Of a stretch of DNA of 64,000 bases, positions 8,781 through 16,911 are shown piece by piece. Position 1 is the first letter of the stretch; each line of letters opens with the position of its first letter. The notes beneath the pieces were generated by a model. It worked only from the letters and a program-made list of their open reading frames with translations. It ran no database searches and was not told the DNA's origin. The stretch is from Lentilactobacillus rapi DSM 19907 = JCM 15042. Its GTDB lineage: Bacteria; Bacillota; Bacilli; Lactobacillales; Lactobacillaceae. The position numbers and the translations under genes are program-made. The stretch spans positions 62,001 to 126,000 of the forward strand of contig NZ_AZEI01000076.1 of assembly GCF_001436255.1 (NCBI RefSeq), in the 5' to 3' direction.

Positions 8781-9413
8781 ATGTCTAATGTTGTTCGCAC
8801 TGTAGAAACACTGCCGAAAACTGAAACGATCGTTCAAAATAAGCGCAAGCGGATCGGCATCCTTGGCGGAACGTTTAATCCAATTCATAATGGTCACCTG
8901 ATTGTTGCTCAACAAGTCCTGGACCAACTTGGATTGGATAAGATTTTATTCATGCCAGATGCAAATCCACCTCACATTGACCGCAAGTTAGCGATCGATG
9001 CGCAGGATCGTGTGGCAATGATCAATTTGGCTATCTGGAATAATCCTAATTTTTCGATAGAAATGGCCGAAGTGAATCGCGGTGGGATCAGTTATACGTA
9101 TGATACAATGGCAGAATTGACCAGAAAGCATCCCGAAAATGATTATTATTTCATTATTGGCGGTGACATGGTTAATTATCTGCCTAAATGGCATCGAATC
9201 GATGAATTGGTCAAACTGGTATCCTTCGTTGGCGTCAAGCGGGATGGGTACACCCCATCCTCAAAGTATCCAATTATCTGGGTTGACGTGCCTTATATCG
9301 ACATTTCTTCTTCTTATATTCGGTCAAAGATTCGCCAACACCAATCGATTCGCTATCTTGTACCAACGTGTGTTGCGAAATATATAAGGGAGCATCAATT
9401 ATATGGAGAATAG
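8781..9413 (+). CDS. nadD: Nicotinate-nucleotide adenylyltransferase
   Basis: Converts nicotinate mononucleotide and ATP to deamido-NAD. The 210-residue protein carries the nucleotidyltransferase signature GGTFNPIHNGHL near residue 30 and the C-terminal ISSSYIRSKIR motif. It begins with a roughly 22-residue extension before KRIGILGG, which is common in lactobacilli. Its end overlaps the start of yqeK by 11 bases, indicating translational coupling. Confidence 0.96.
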   Translation: MSNVVRTVETLPKTETIVQNKRKRIGILGGTFNPIHNGHLIVAQQVLDQLGLDKILFMPDANPPHIDRKLAIDAQDRVAMINLAIWNNPNFSIEMAEVNRGGISYTYDTMAELTRKHPENDYYFIIGGDMVNYLPKWHRIDELVKLVSFVGVKRDGYTPSSKYPIIWVDVPYIDISSSYIRSKIRQHQSIRYLVPTCVAKYIREHQLYGE

Positions 9414-10008
9414 TCAGTTAACGTATCGGGGTACCCCATTCAGCAGGTCAGAACTCGTTGAAAAATTGCGGGATGCCTTAACGGACAGTCGCTTTCACCA
9501 CGTGTTGCGAGTTGAACAAACCGCAATGGACTTGGCGGATATTAATGGGGTAGACTTACAACGCGCAAGTATTGCTGGTTTGGTCCATGATTACGCGAAA
9601 CAGCGCCCTGATGAAGACTTCATCCAGGCAATTAAAACGTACCATTTAGATCCTGAATTATTAAATTACGGGAATGCAATTTGGCATGGGGTTGTCGGTT
9701 GGATCTTTGTTAAAAAGGAACTTCAGATCAATGATATTGAAATCTTAAATGCAGTCCGTTACCATACGGTTGGGCATGAATATATGACGCCACTTGAACA
9801 AATTGTTTACATGGCCGACTATATTGAACCTGCCAGAGATTTTCCGGGCGTCGATGAGGCCAGAAAAGTAACTTTCAATGACTTGAAACAGGGTGTGGCA
9901 TACCAAACCAAACAGACGTTAAGTTATTTGGTGGAGAATAATAAACCGGTATTTCCACAGACTATCGTCACCTATAATAGCTGGGTCCCAGATTCTGGAT
10001 TGAAATAA
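9403..10008 (+). CDS. yqeK: YqeK family HD hydrolase (probable Ap4A hydrolase)
   Basis: The 201-residue protein has an HD domain: RFHHVLRVEQTA supplies the first histidine, LVHDYAK the HD pair, and VRYHTVGH and YMADYIEPAR the later metal ligands. Family members hydrolyse diadenosine tetraphosphate symmetrically to ADP. It overlaps nadD and is followed 9 bases later by rsfS. Confidence 0.92.
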   Translation: MENSQLTYRGTPFSRSELVEKLRDALTDSRFHHVLRVEQTAMDLADINGVDLQRASIAGLVHDYAKQRPDEDFIQAIKTYHLDPELLNYGNAIWHGVVGWIFVKKELQINDIEILNAVRYHTVGHEYMTPLEQIVYMADYIEPARDFPGVDEARKVTFNDLKQGVAYQTKQTLSYLVENNKPVFPQTIVTYNSWVPDSGLK

Positions 10009-10017
10009 GGAGTAAAT

Positions 10018-10374
10018 ATGGATAGTAAAGAAATTTCTCAAATAGTTGTTCGAGCTGCCGATAGCAAACGGGCTCACGACATTGTTGTTTTAGACATGCA
10101 GAAAGTCAGTTTAATGGCTGATTATTTTGTGATTGCCGATGCCAATTCTGATCGTCAAGTTAAGGCGATTGCCGATGAAGTGATTGATCAGGTTGAAGCA
10201 GAGGATGTTAATGTTTATAGTGTTTCTGGCAAGAATAGTGGTCGCTGGATTTTAATCGATTTAGGTGATGTGGTTGTTCACATTTTCCAAAAAGAAGTCC
10301 GTGATTTTTATAATCTTGAAAAATTATGGTCTGATGCACCATTGGTCAATATCGATTCATGGGTTGAGGTATGA
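10018..10374 (+). CDS. rsfS: Ribosomal silencing factor RsfS
   Basis: The 118-residue RsfS/YbeB/iojap protein binds L14 on the 50S subunit and blocks joining to 30S when nutrients are scarce. The signature segments DIVVLDM, ADYFVIADANSDRQV and SGRWILIDLGDVVVHIF are all present. The stop overlaps the next gene's ATG by four bases (ATGA-type overlap). Confidence 0.95.
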   Translation: MDSKEISQIVVRAADSKRAHDIVVLDMQKVSLMADYFVIADANSDRQVKAIADEVIDQVEAEDVNVYSVSGKNSGRWILIDLGDVVVHIFQKEVRDFYNLEKLWSDAPLVNIDSWVEV

Positions 10375-11126
10375 TCTATACAGAATTTGCGCAATTCTAC
10401 GATGATTTGTTCGATGAATCATTATATGATCGATGGTTAGCTTACACGACCGATCGAATTTCTAATTCAAAAAAGCCTAATAATAAAACCAAGATTCTGG
10501 ATTTGGCATGTGGGACAGGGCGGTTGGCAGTTAAGCTTGCTGAAAGTGGTTATCAAGTGGATGGAGCTGATTTATCGCCTGACATGTTGACACTGGCCGA
10601 TCAACGAGCTCAACAAACCAATAGTAATGTGATGTTTATCCAGGCTGACATGCGTGACTTATCAGATTTAGATAATTATGATGTGATCACGTGTTTTGAC
10701 GACTCACTAAACTATCTCATCAACCAAGAAGATTTTCAGAAAACGCTTAATTCTGTGAGTCAACATTTGAATCCAGGTGGAAAATTCTTATTTGATGTGA
10801 TCACCCCTTATCAAGTAACCGATATTTATCCAGGATATATGTATAACTATCGCACCGAAGATTCAGCTTTCATGTGGACAAGTTACGAGGGGGATTTTGC
10901 TCCTGCGGCTGTAGAACATGATTTGAGTTTTTTCAGTTATAATGCTGAAAAAGATGCTTATGATGCCTATAGCGAACTTCATCAGGAGCGGGCATACGAT
11001 CATGATGAATTGATGAAAATGCTGCGGGTTGGTGGTTTCAGGGATCTCAAATTTACAACGGATTTCGGTGATAAGCCATTTGCTAAGCAAGTCAAGCGGT
11101 GGTTTATTGAGTCTACAAAGGGGTAA
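10371..11126 (+). CDS. Class I SAM-dependent methyltransferase (YqeM type)
   Basis: The 251-residue protein has a Rossmann methyltransferase fold: motif I LDLACGTGRLA near residue 42, the acidic residue in DGADLS, and ITCFDDSLNYL as motif IV. It sits after rsfS, where B. subtilis has yqeM, whose substrate is unknown. The ATG overlaps the rsfS stop by four bases. Confidence 0.88.
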   Translation: MIYTEFAQFYDDLFDESLYDRWLAYTTDRISNSKKPNNKTKILDLACGTGRLAVKLAESGYQVDGADLSPDMLTLADQRAQQTNSNVMFIQADMRDLSDLDNYDVITCFDDSLNYLINQEDFQKTLNSVSQHLNPGGKFLFDVITPYQVTDIYPGYMYNYRTEDSAFMWTSYEGDFAPAAVEHDLSFFSYNAEKDAYDAYSELHQERAYDHDELMKMLRVGGFRDLKFTTDFGDKPFAKQVKRWFIESTKG

Positions 11127-11132
11127 TGGTTG

Positions 11133-12266
11133 ATGCTTCATGCAGTTGGGATCGTTTCTGAATATAATCCGTTCCACAACGGGCATTTATATCACCTGCA
11201 GCAAGCCAAAGTCCAAACAGGTGCCGATGTGTCAATTGCGATCATGAGTGGCAACTGGCTGCAAAGGGGCGAACCAGCTATTTTTGATAAATGGCAACGC
11301 ACCAAATTGGCTCTCGATAATGGGATTGATATTGTTGTTGAGTTGCCTTTTTTTTCGGCTGTCCAACCATCCCATATATTCGCATCTGGGGCAGTTACTT
11401 TGGCAGCAGACCTGCAGTGCGATTGGTTGTCGTTTGGCGCGGAGAACCCCAGCATTGACTATCAGGAGTTAATCGACAATCAACCTCGGCATGATAAGAG
11501 CTTTAAGCAATTTGATCGTCCGTATCCTTCCATTTTTCAAGATTATTTGTTCAAAAAAACTGGGATTCGGTTAAATCAGCCCAACGATATGCTTGCGTTT
11601 GGTTATGCGAATGCTAATTTTAATTTGGGAGCGCCATTGAAGCTGGTCCCGGTTAAACGCATTGGGAGTGGCCACAATGATCGTCAAATTGATTCCTCAA
11701 GCTCAATTTCGAGCGGATCGGCAATTCGGACGGCTTTACTGGCTGGAAATTCAACGGCTGTTGCCCGGTTTGTTCCAACTGAAACGCAGGAACTGATTCA
11801 GGCTCAACAGCTGATGACTTGGGATCAATTCTGGCCGATGTTGCGGTTTGAGTTGGTCGAAACACCCATTGATGAGCTCCACAACATTTATCAGATGACT
11901 GAGGGAATCGAGTATCGCCTTAAGCGTTGTGCCATCAAAGCGACTTCTTTTCGTGACTTTTTACGATTAGTCAAAACAAAGCGGTATACGTATACGCGAA
12001 TCCAACGATTGTGCACCTATGTTTTGGTTCACGCTTACCCTCAAGATATGCTGGTTAAACCAAGTTATATCCGTCTGTTGGGGTTTAGCCGCAACGGTCA
12101 GACATATCTTAACCAAGTCAAAAAGCAGCTGTCGCTACCTCTTATCACCAAAATTAATGAGGATGTTGTTCAAGATTACATTGAAATGGATTTCAAGTCA
12201 GGGATGTTATTTCAAATGATCAATCAGGTCTCACAAGATTTTTATAAGCATCCAATTATTCACTAA
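11133..12266 (+). CDS. tmcAL: tRNA(Met) cytidine acetate ligase TmcAL (YlbM)
   Basis: TmcAL acetylates the wobble cytidine of elongator tRNA-Met using acetate and ATP. The 377-residue protein begins with the nucleotidyltransferase motif GIVSEYNPFHNGH, followed by SGNWLQRGEPA and, near 185, an SSSISSGSAIR segment that matches the family's ISSTxIR motif. I use ATG 11133, nine bases after AAAGGGG; an in-frame TTG at 11130 is an alternative only one codon earlier. It follows the methyltransferase gene by six bases. Confidence 0.92.
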   Translation: MLHAVGIVSEYNPFHNGHLYHLQQAKVQTGADVSIAIMSGNWLQRGEPAIFDKWQRTKLALDNGIDIVVELPFFSAVQPSHIFASGAVTLAADLQCDWLSFGAENPSIDYQELIDNQPRHDKSFKQFDRPYPSIFQDYLFKKTGIRLNQPNDMLAFGYANANFNLGAPLKLVPVKRIGSGHNDRQIDSSSSISSGSAIRTALLAGNSTAVARFVPTETQELIQAQQLMTWDQFWPMLRFELVETPIDELHNIYQMTEGIEYRLKRCAIKATSFRDFLRLVKTKRYTYTRIQRLCTYVLVHAYPQDMLVKPSYIRLLGFSRNGQTYLNQVKKQLSLPLITKINEDVVQDYIEMDFKSGMLFQMINQVSQDFYKHPIIH

Positions 12267-12296
12267 AAGAGGGCTGAACCTATCAAGCAAAACACC

Positions 12297-12325
12297 TTGA
12301 CAAGCCTATTTGTTGCCGGTATAAT
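12297..12325 (+). promoter_or_regulatory. Consensus sigma-A promoter of yceD-rpmF
   Basis: TTGACA (12297-12302) and TATAAT (12320-12325), both perfect, with 17 bases between them. It sits 28 bases before the yceD start and is the strongest promoter match in the window, as expected for an operon ending in a ribosomal protein gene. Confidence 0.9.
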
Positions 12326-12352
12326 GAGTTTTGTTGCATTGGAGGAATTATA

Positions 12353-12907
12353 TTGAAATGGTACTTTAAGGATCTCCAAAAGTACTCTGATACTGATCCT
12401 TTCACGTTTAATGAGCGTATTGATATCAAGGATGATTTGTTGCAACGATATTCCGAACAAGTTATCGATGCGACCCCGTTCGATATCGATGGTCAGGCAT
12501 TTGCTGATCGGGGAGATGTAATTATTGACACTCATATCGTGGGTAAGCTTGTTGTACCGTCCTCAAGATCACTTGAGCCGGTAGACTTACCCTTAGACTT
12601 TACCATCGAGGAGTTTTATGTGCCCTCTAAGGCTGCTGAAGCCCGATATGGTAAAGATGATGTGGTGTTTGTCCTCGATGAAGATGCCGAAGTTGATATG
12701 GAATCTGCAGTAAGTGATAATGTTATTCTGCATATTCCAATGCACATTTTGTCTCCTGACGAGATTGCTGGCAAACAGATGCCCAGTGGCAAAGATTGGG
12801 ACGTCATGTCAGTAGATGATTATAAGAATCAGAAGGCAGAGTTAAACACAGTTGATCCACGTCTGGCAAAATTGAAAGATCTTTTTAAAGATCAAGATTC
12901 AAAATAA
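12353..12907 (+). CDS. yceD: YceD family (DUF177) protein
   Basis: The 184-residue protein belongs to the DUF177/YceD family, encoded next to rpmF in most bacteria and implicated in 23S rRNA processing and L32-related assembly. The C-terminal region with VDPRLAKLKDLF is characteristic; the usual two CxxC pairs of many YceD proteins are not present. The start is TTG 12353, seven bases after a perfect GGAGG; no ATG in frame is better placed. Its strong promoter lies directly upstream. Confidence 0.88.
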   Translation: MKWYFKDLQKYSDTDPFTFNERIDIKDDLLQRYSEQVIDATPFDIDGQAFADRGDVIIDTHIVGKLVVPSSRSLEPVDLPLDFTIEEFYVPSKAAEARYGKDDVVFVLDEDAEVDMESAVSDNVILHIPMHILSPDEIAGKQMPSGKDWDVMSVDDYKNQKAELNTVDPRLAKLKDLFKDQDSK

Positions 12908-12962
12908 CCGGGCCTAAAAATTTCACTAGTGGATATTTTATTTTTGCAAGGAGGGAAAGAAT

Positions 12963-13139
12963 ATGGCAACACCAGCACGTAGAACTTCAAAAGCAAGAAA
13001 ACGCATGCGTCGCGGTCACATTAAGTTGACGACTCCTAATTTGAGCCTCGACCCTAAGACCGGTGAATACACCATGCCACACCATGTTTCACCATCAGGC
13101 TTTTACAAAGGCCGTAAAGTAATTAAAGATAACAAGTAG
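12963..13139 (+). CDS. rpmF: 50S ribosomal protein L32, cysteine-free form
   Basis: The 58-residue basic protein begins [19 protein letters not shown] and ends [14 protein letters not shown]-type sequence, so it is L32. The four cysteines that bind zinc in the common form are all replaced (for example HVCPSCGY becomes HVSPSGFY), making this the zinc-independent type. AAGGAGGG precedes the ATG. It is last in the yceD operon and is followed by a terminator. Confidence 0.96.
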   Translation: MATPARRTSKARKRMRRGHIKLTTPNLSLDPKTGEYTMPHHVSPSGFYKGRKVIKDNK

Positions 13140-13146
13140 TTTGACA

Positions 13147-13187
13147 AAACGGTTTAGAACGCCATGGATTCTAAGCTGTTTTTTTAT
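13147..13187 (+). terminator. Terminator after rpmF
   Basis: AACGGTTTAGAA and TTCTAAGCTGTT form the stem around CGCCATGGA, followed by seven T residues. Confidence 0.85.
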
Positions 13188-13253
13188 GCCCAAAATTTGG
13201 ATTAGAGTGATATCATGGCACACTGGTTATGAGCTAGTTTAGCTTTCACGATA

Positions 13254-13290
13254 TAAAAAAGGCGCCAACCTTTAACTGGTTAGCGTCTCT
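13254..13290 (-). terminator. Terminator of adhA
   Basis: Read on the minus strand, GACGCTAACC pairs with GGTTGGCGCC and is followed by TTTTTTAT. It lies 26 bases beyond the adhA stop. Confidence 0.85.
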
Positions 13291-13316
13291 CTAAGGATCT
13301 TCTCAATAGACAGTCA

Positions 13317-14333
13317 TTATTTAGTGAAATCAACGACCATCCGGCCAACAATCTTGTTAGCTTTCATTTCGTCGATGATGTCATTTACTTCGTCCAAACG
13401 ACGGGTGTGAACGATTGGCTTAACTTTGCCTTCAGCACCGAATTGGAAGGTTTCTTTGAGGTCTTGACGGGTACCAACTAATGAGCCAGCAACTTGAATA
13501 CCATCAAGAACAGTCTTATCGATGTTAAGAGCCATGTCACCTTTAGGAAGGGCAACAGCAACTAATTTACCATCTGGACGCAATGCGTTAACTGAAGTTG
13601 TGAAGGCATCAGTCGTTACGGCAGTAATTTGAGCATTGTGAACCCCGCCAACCTTCTTTTGGATCTGTTCAGCAACATCTGGATCATGACGGTTAATGGT
13701 GATGTCGGCACCGTTTTCCTTAGCAGCAGCCAGTTTTTGTTCGTTACCATCAACGGCGACAACGTGGGCACCAAATACGTTGTGGGCATATTGAACGGCT
13801 AAGTTTCCAAGGCCACCACAACCAACAACTTCAACCCATTGACCTGGACGGGTTTCACCGACTTTAAGAGCTTTATACATGGTAACACCAGCACACGTTA
13901 ATGAAGTTGCTTCAACTGGGTCAAGACCTTCAGGCACCTTAACTGCGTAGTCAGCAGGGACGATAACCTGTTCAGCCATTGCACCGTCAACGGTGTAGCC
14001 AGAGTTTTGAACGTTGCGGCAAAGAGTCTCACGGCCAGTTGTACAATATTCACAGTGACCACAGCCTCTGTAGAACCAGGCGATTGAAACTCGATCGCCA
14101 ATTTTCAAATTGTCGACATCGTCAGCAACCTGGATAACTCTTCCGACACCTTCGTGACCAATGATTCGGCCGGGAACCTTACCAAAGTCGCCAGCAGCAA
14201 CGTGAAGATCCGTGTGACATAATCCACAATATTCAACCTTAACTAATGCTTCACCTTCATGAATTGGTCGTAAATCTACATCTTTAATATCAACATATCC
14301 ATCAACTGGATCGCGTACAACAGCTGCTTTCAT
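13317..14333 (-). CDS. adhA: Zinc-dependent alcohol dehydrogenase (AdhP type)
   Basis: Medium-chain NAD-dependent alcohol dehydrogenase, 338 residues. The catalytic zinc site is CGLCHTD near Cys36 with GHEGVG following; the structural zinc lobe GCGHCEYC...LC is complete near residues 92-107; the NAD fold starts at GCGGLGN near 172. The sequence fits the AdhP group that reduces acetaldehyde to ethanol, a route for reoxidising NADH in heterofermentative metabolism; the actual substrate is inferred. It is a single-gene unit with its own promoter and terminator. I saw no convincing Rex or cre operator. Confidence 0.93.
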   Translation of the reverse strand: MKAAVVRDPVDGYVDIKDVDLRPIHEGEALVKVEYCGLCHTDLHVAAGDFGKVPGRIIGHEGVGRVIQVADDVDNLKIGDRVSIAWFYRGCGHCEYCTTGRETLCRNVQNSGYTVDGAMAEQVIVPADYAVKVPEGLDPVEATSLTCAGVTMYKALKVGETRPGQWVEVVGCGGLGNLAVQYAHNVFGAHVVAVDGNEQKLAAAKENGADITINRHDPDVAEQIQKKVGGVHNAQITAVTTDAFTTSVNALRPDGKLVAVALPKGDMALNIDKTVLDGIQVAGSLVGTRQDLKETFQFGAEGKVKPIVHTRRLDEVNDIIDEMKANKIVGRMVVDFTK

Positions 14334-14374
14334 CTATTAATCATCCTTTTTGTAATATATTTTCAAACAAGTAC

Positions 14375-14403
14375 ATTATAAGCAAGCTAGCAACGATATT
14401 CAA
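14375..14403 (-). promoter_or_regulatory. Sigma-A promoter of adhA
   Basis: On the minus strand TTGAAT (14403-14398) and TATAAT (14380-14375) are 17 bases apart, about 42 bases upstream of the adhA start. Confidence 0.8.
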
Positions 14404-14456
14404 GTGAAAAAGTACACAAAAATCAAAAAATGAAAAATATTTCCAGAAAATGTAAG

Positions 14457-14492
14457 CCTTTTAGGTGAATAGACCAAAAAAAGCCTAAAAGG
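14457..14492. repeat. Inverted repeat upstream of the two-component genes
   Basis: CCTTTTAGG (14457-14465) and its exact complement CCTAAAAGG (14484-14492) are separated by 18 bases. They lie between the divergent adhA and response-regulator promoters. This could be an operator or a hairpin; the sequence alone does not say which. Confidence 0.5.
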
Positions 14493-14502
14493 TCAAACTT
14501 AA

Positions 14503-14532
14503 TGACTATCTGTTTCATAATTATGGTAAAAT
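14503..14532 (+). promoter_or_regulatory. Possible promoter of the two-component operon
   Basis: An extended -10 TGGTAAAAT (14524-14532) with a weak -35 TGACTA (14503-14508) 18 bases upstream. A second TATAAT-like box near 14560 is another possibility. Confidence 0.4.
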
Positions 14533-14601
14533 GAGAGTTATGTTAAAATATTTCAATAGATATAATAAAGAAACTAATACACTTAGGAGAGCTGATCATT
14601 T

Positions 14602-15288
14602 ATGAGTCGAATTTTGATTATTGAGGACGAAAAGAATTTGGCGCGCTTCGTCGAACTCGAATTAAAGCATGAAGGATACGATACTCAGGTTGAGTTAAAT
14701 GGCCGAACTGGGTTACAAGCAGCGTTGGATGATAATTTTGACGTTATTCTGTTGGATCTGATGTTACCTGAACTAAACGGAATGGAAGTTGCTCGTCGCC
14801 TTCGGGAAAAGAAGAACACACCAATTATCATGATGACTGCCAGAGATTCTGTCATTGATCGGGTTTCTGGCTTCGATCATGGAGCTGATGATTATATTGT
14901 TAAACCATTTGCCATTGAAGAACTATTAGCTAGAATTCGAGCATTGCTTCGTCGAATTCAAATAGAGAACGATCAACAAAAGAGCAATAAAAAGTCAGTG
15001 ACCTTCAAAGATTTAACGATCGAAAAGGAGAGTCGCATTGTTCGTCGCGGCGATGAAGTCATCAATTTAACCAAGCGTGAGTACGAACTTCTTCTAACAT
15101 TAATGGAAAATGTTGACGTTGTCTTGGCTCGAGATGTCCTGTTAACCAAGGTTTGGGGATATGATTCCGAAGTTGAAACCAATGTTGTTGATGTTTATAT
15201 TCGATACTTACGTAACAAAATTGATCGTCCCGGTGAGAACAGCTACATCCAAACTGTCCGAGGGACCGGGTACGTGATGCGTTCATGA
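14602..15288 (+). CDS. OmpR family response regulator
   Basis: The 228-residue protein has a receiver domain with the acidic pair ED near residue 8-9, phosphoacceptor Asp52 in LLDLMLPEL, Thr in MMTAR and Lys in VKPFA, followed by a winged-helix DNA-binding domain (about 130-228) with LTKREYELLLTLM and TVRGTGYVM. It is paired with the histidine kinase gene, which begins four bases before its stop. The pair resembles ArlRS-type systems, but the signal and regulon cannot be read from the sequence. Confidence 0.95.
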   Translation: MSRILIIEDEKNLARFVELELKHEGYDTQVELNGRTGLQAALDDNFDVILLDLMLPELNGMEVARRLREKKNTPIIMMTARDSVIDRVSGFDHGADDYIVKPFAIEELLARIRALLRRIQIENDQQKSNKKSVTFKDLTIEKESRIVRRGDEVINLTKREYELLLTLMENVDVVLARDVLLTKVWGYDSEVETNVVDVYIRYLRNKIDRPGENSYIQTVRGTGYVMRS

Positions 15289-16859
15289 GTTTCTCCAAAT
15301 CAACAGGGACTAAAGGTAGGCGATCGTTAAAATGGAAGTGGGCTTTCTTCACTTCTCTCGGTGTTTTGGCAATCGTGTTAATTTTTTCCGTTGTGCTCTT
15401 TAATCGATTTACAAACGTGTTGCTGCAACAGGAAAAAATTCACATTGATAATACCTTGACGACCGTTTCGTCACGACTATCTAATTATGACTCACCATTG
15501 AGTAAAAAAGATGTTGACCATTATTTGCAGCCAAGTATCACAAAGGGTGAGAGTGCGGCGACAAATGGTCAGTCGGATTCTGATAATATCTATTCGGATT
15601 CGCTGATTGTTAACTTTTCTCGTGATAACATTCTCGTTAATGTTTATGGTACTGATAAGAAGCTACTCTTTAAATCCCGAAATGACCCAGTAACCTTTCA
15701 CTCGGCTGACAAGCGTAAAATCATGACGACTACTTTTCGAGGAAAAAAGGAGTTAGTCGGAATTGAGCCATTGCTGTCAAAAAAGAACGGCTCGTTAATT
15801 GGTTATGCCCAAGTGACCGACAAGTTAGGTGATTATCGGCGAACAACAGGCAAATTGCTTGCCATTTTGGCAATTTTGGTCATTATTTCAGTTATTGTGG
15901 CCATGATGTTTGCTTATTTACTGGCTGCTGAAATGCTTCGACCGATTAATGAAATTCAAGACACAATTAATAAGGTCAAGACTGATCCTGATTCTGACGC
16001 TCGGGTTCCTGATTTAAAAACGAATGATGAACTTGCGGACTTGGGTGACTTATTAAACAGTATGCTGGATCAGACTCATCGCTATATTGACCAACAACAG
16101 CAATTTGTTGAAGATGTTTCTCACGAATTGCGGACACCGGTGGCAGTTATTCAAGGGCACATCGAAATGCTCCTCAGATGGGGTAAGGACGATCCTGAAG
16201 TGCTCTCTGAGTCGTTGAAGGCATCCCTTCAAGAAACTAAGCGAATGAAGAGCTTAGTAACAGAAATGCTTGATTTATCGAGAGCTGAGCAGATTGAGAT
16301 CAACTACGGTGAAGAAATTACCAATGTTAATGAGGTTTTTGCCCAAGTCTACAATGATTTCAAAATGATTCATCCCGATTTCACCTTTACCTTCGACGAT
16401 GATACGGATAAGAGCATTTACGTTAAGATTTATCGGAATCACCTTGAACAGGTCTTAGTTATTTTACTTGATAATGCAATTAAGTATTCTACTAAGCGAA
16501 AAGAAGTCCACCTTTCATTATCGACCTCGATGTCCAAGGTCAATATCGCCGTTCAAGACTTTGGTGAGGGGATTTCCGAGGAAGATAAGCAGAAGGTCTT
16601 TAATCGATTCTACCGAGTTGATAAGGCTCGCAGTCGTGATAAGGGCGGTAATGGGTTGGGACTTTCAATCGCTCATCGATTAATCGAAGCCTATCATGGC
16701 AATATTTCAATCGAGAGTTCTTTGGGCTACGGCTCGATATTCCAAATTAATCTACCTATCATGACAGATATGCCAACAGAAGATGAATTAGGCGATCAGC
16801 CAAAAGATAAAGAGTCTTCTGAATCAGCAAATGATTCAAATTCAAAAAGCATAAAATAA
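15285..16859 (+). CDS. Membrane sensor histidine kinase
   Basis: The 524-residue kinase has a first membrane segment at about 19-41, an extracellular sensor region of some 145 residues, a second membrane segment at about 187-211, a HAMP domain, the phosphoacceptor H box VSHELRTPVAVIQGH near residue 280, the N box DNAIKYS, and ATP-lid motifs DFGEGIS and GGNGLGLSIAHR. The polar tail after the ATPase domain is low complexity and acidic (SSESANDSNSKS). ArlS-like by H-box context; overlaps its regulator gene by four bases. Confidence 0.93.
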   Translation: MSFSKSTGTKGRRSLKWKWAFFTSLGVLAIVLIFSVVLFNRFTNVLLQQEKIHIDNTLTTVSSRLSNYDSPLSKKDVDHYLQPSITKGESAATNGQSDSDNIYSDSLIVNFSRDNILVNVYGTDKKLLFKSRNDPVTFHSADKRKIMTTTFRGKKELVGIEPLLSKKNGSLIGYAQVTDKLGDYRRTTGKLLAILAILVIISVIVAMMFAYLLAAEMLRPINEIQDTINKVKTDPDSDARVPDLKTNDELADLGDLLNSMLDQTHRYIDQQQQFVEDVSHELRTPVAVIQGHIEMLLRWGKDDPEVLSESLKASLQETKRMKSLVTEMLDLSRAEQIEINYGEEITNVNEVFAQVYNDFKMIHPDFTFTFDDDTDKSIYVKIYRNHLEQVLVILLDNAIKYSTKRKEVHLSLSTSMSKVNIAVQDFGEGISEEDKQKVFNRFYRVDKARSRDKGGNGLGLSIAHRLIEAYHGNISIESSLGYGSIFQINLPIMTDMPTEDELGDQPKDKESSESANDSNSKSIK

Positions 16860-16903
16860 ACGAGTAATTCGACTTTTTCAGACGAACTACTCGTTTTGTT
16901 TTT
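16857..16903. terminator. Bidirectional terminator between kinase and yidC2
   Basis: AAACGAGTAATTCG and CGAACTACTCGTTT pair almost perfectly. T residues follow on the plus strand and also on the minus strand, so it can serve both convergent genes. Confidence 0.8.
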
Positions 16904-16911
16904 GTGGATGA

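Noticed and set aside
14334-14601. Rex or cre operators in the adhA upstream region
   Set aside because: No sequence close to TTGTGAA-N6-TTCACAA or to the cre consensus could be found by eye.
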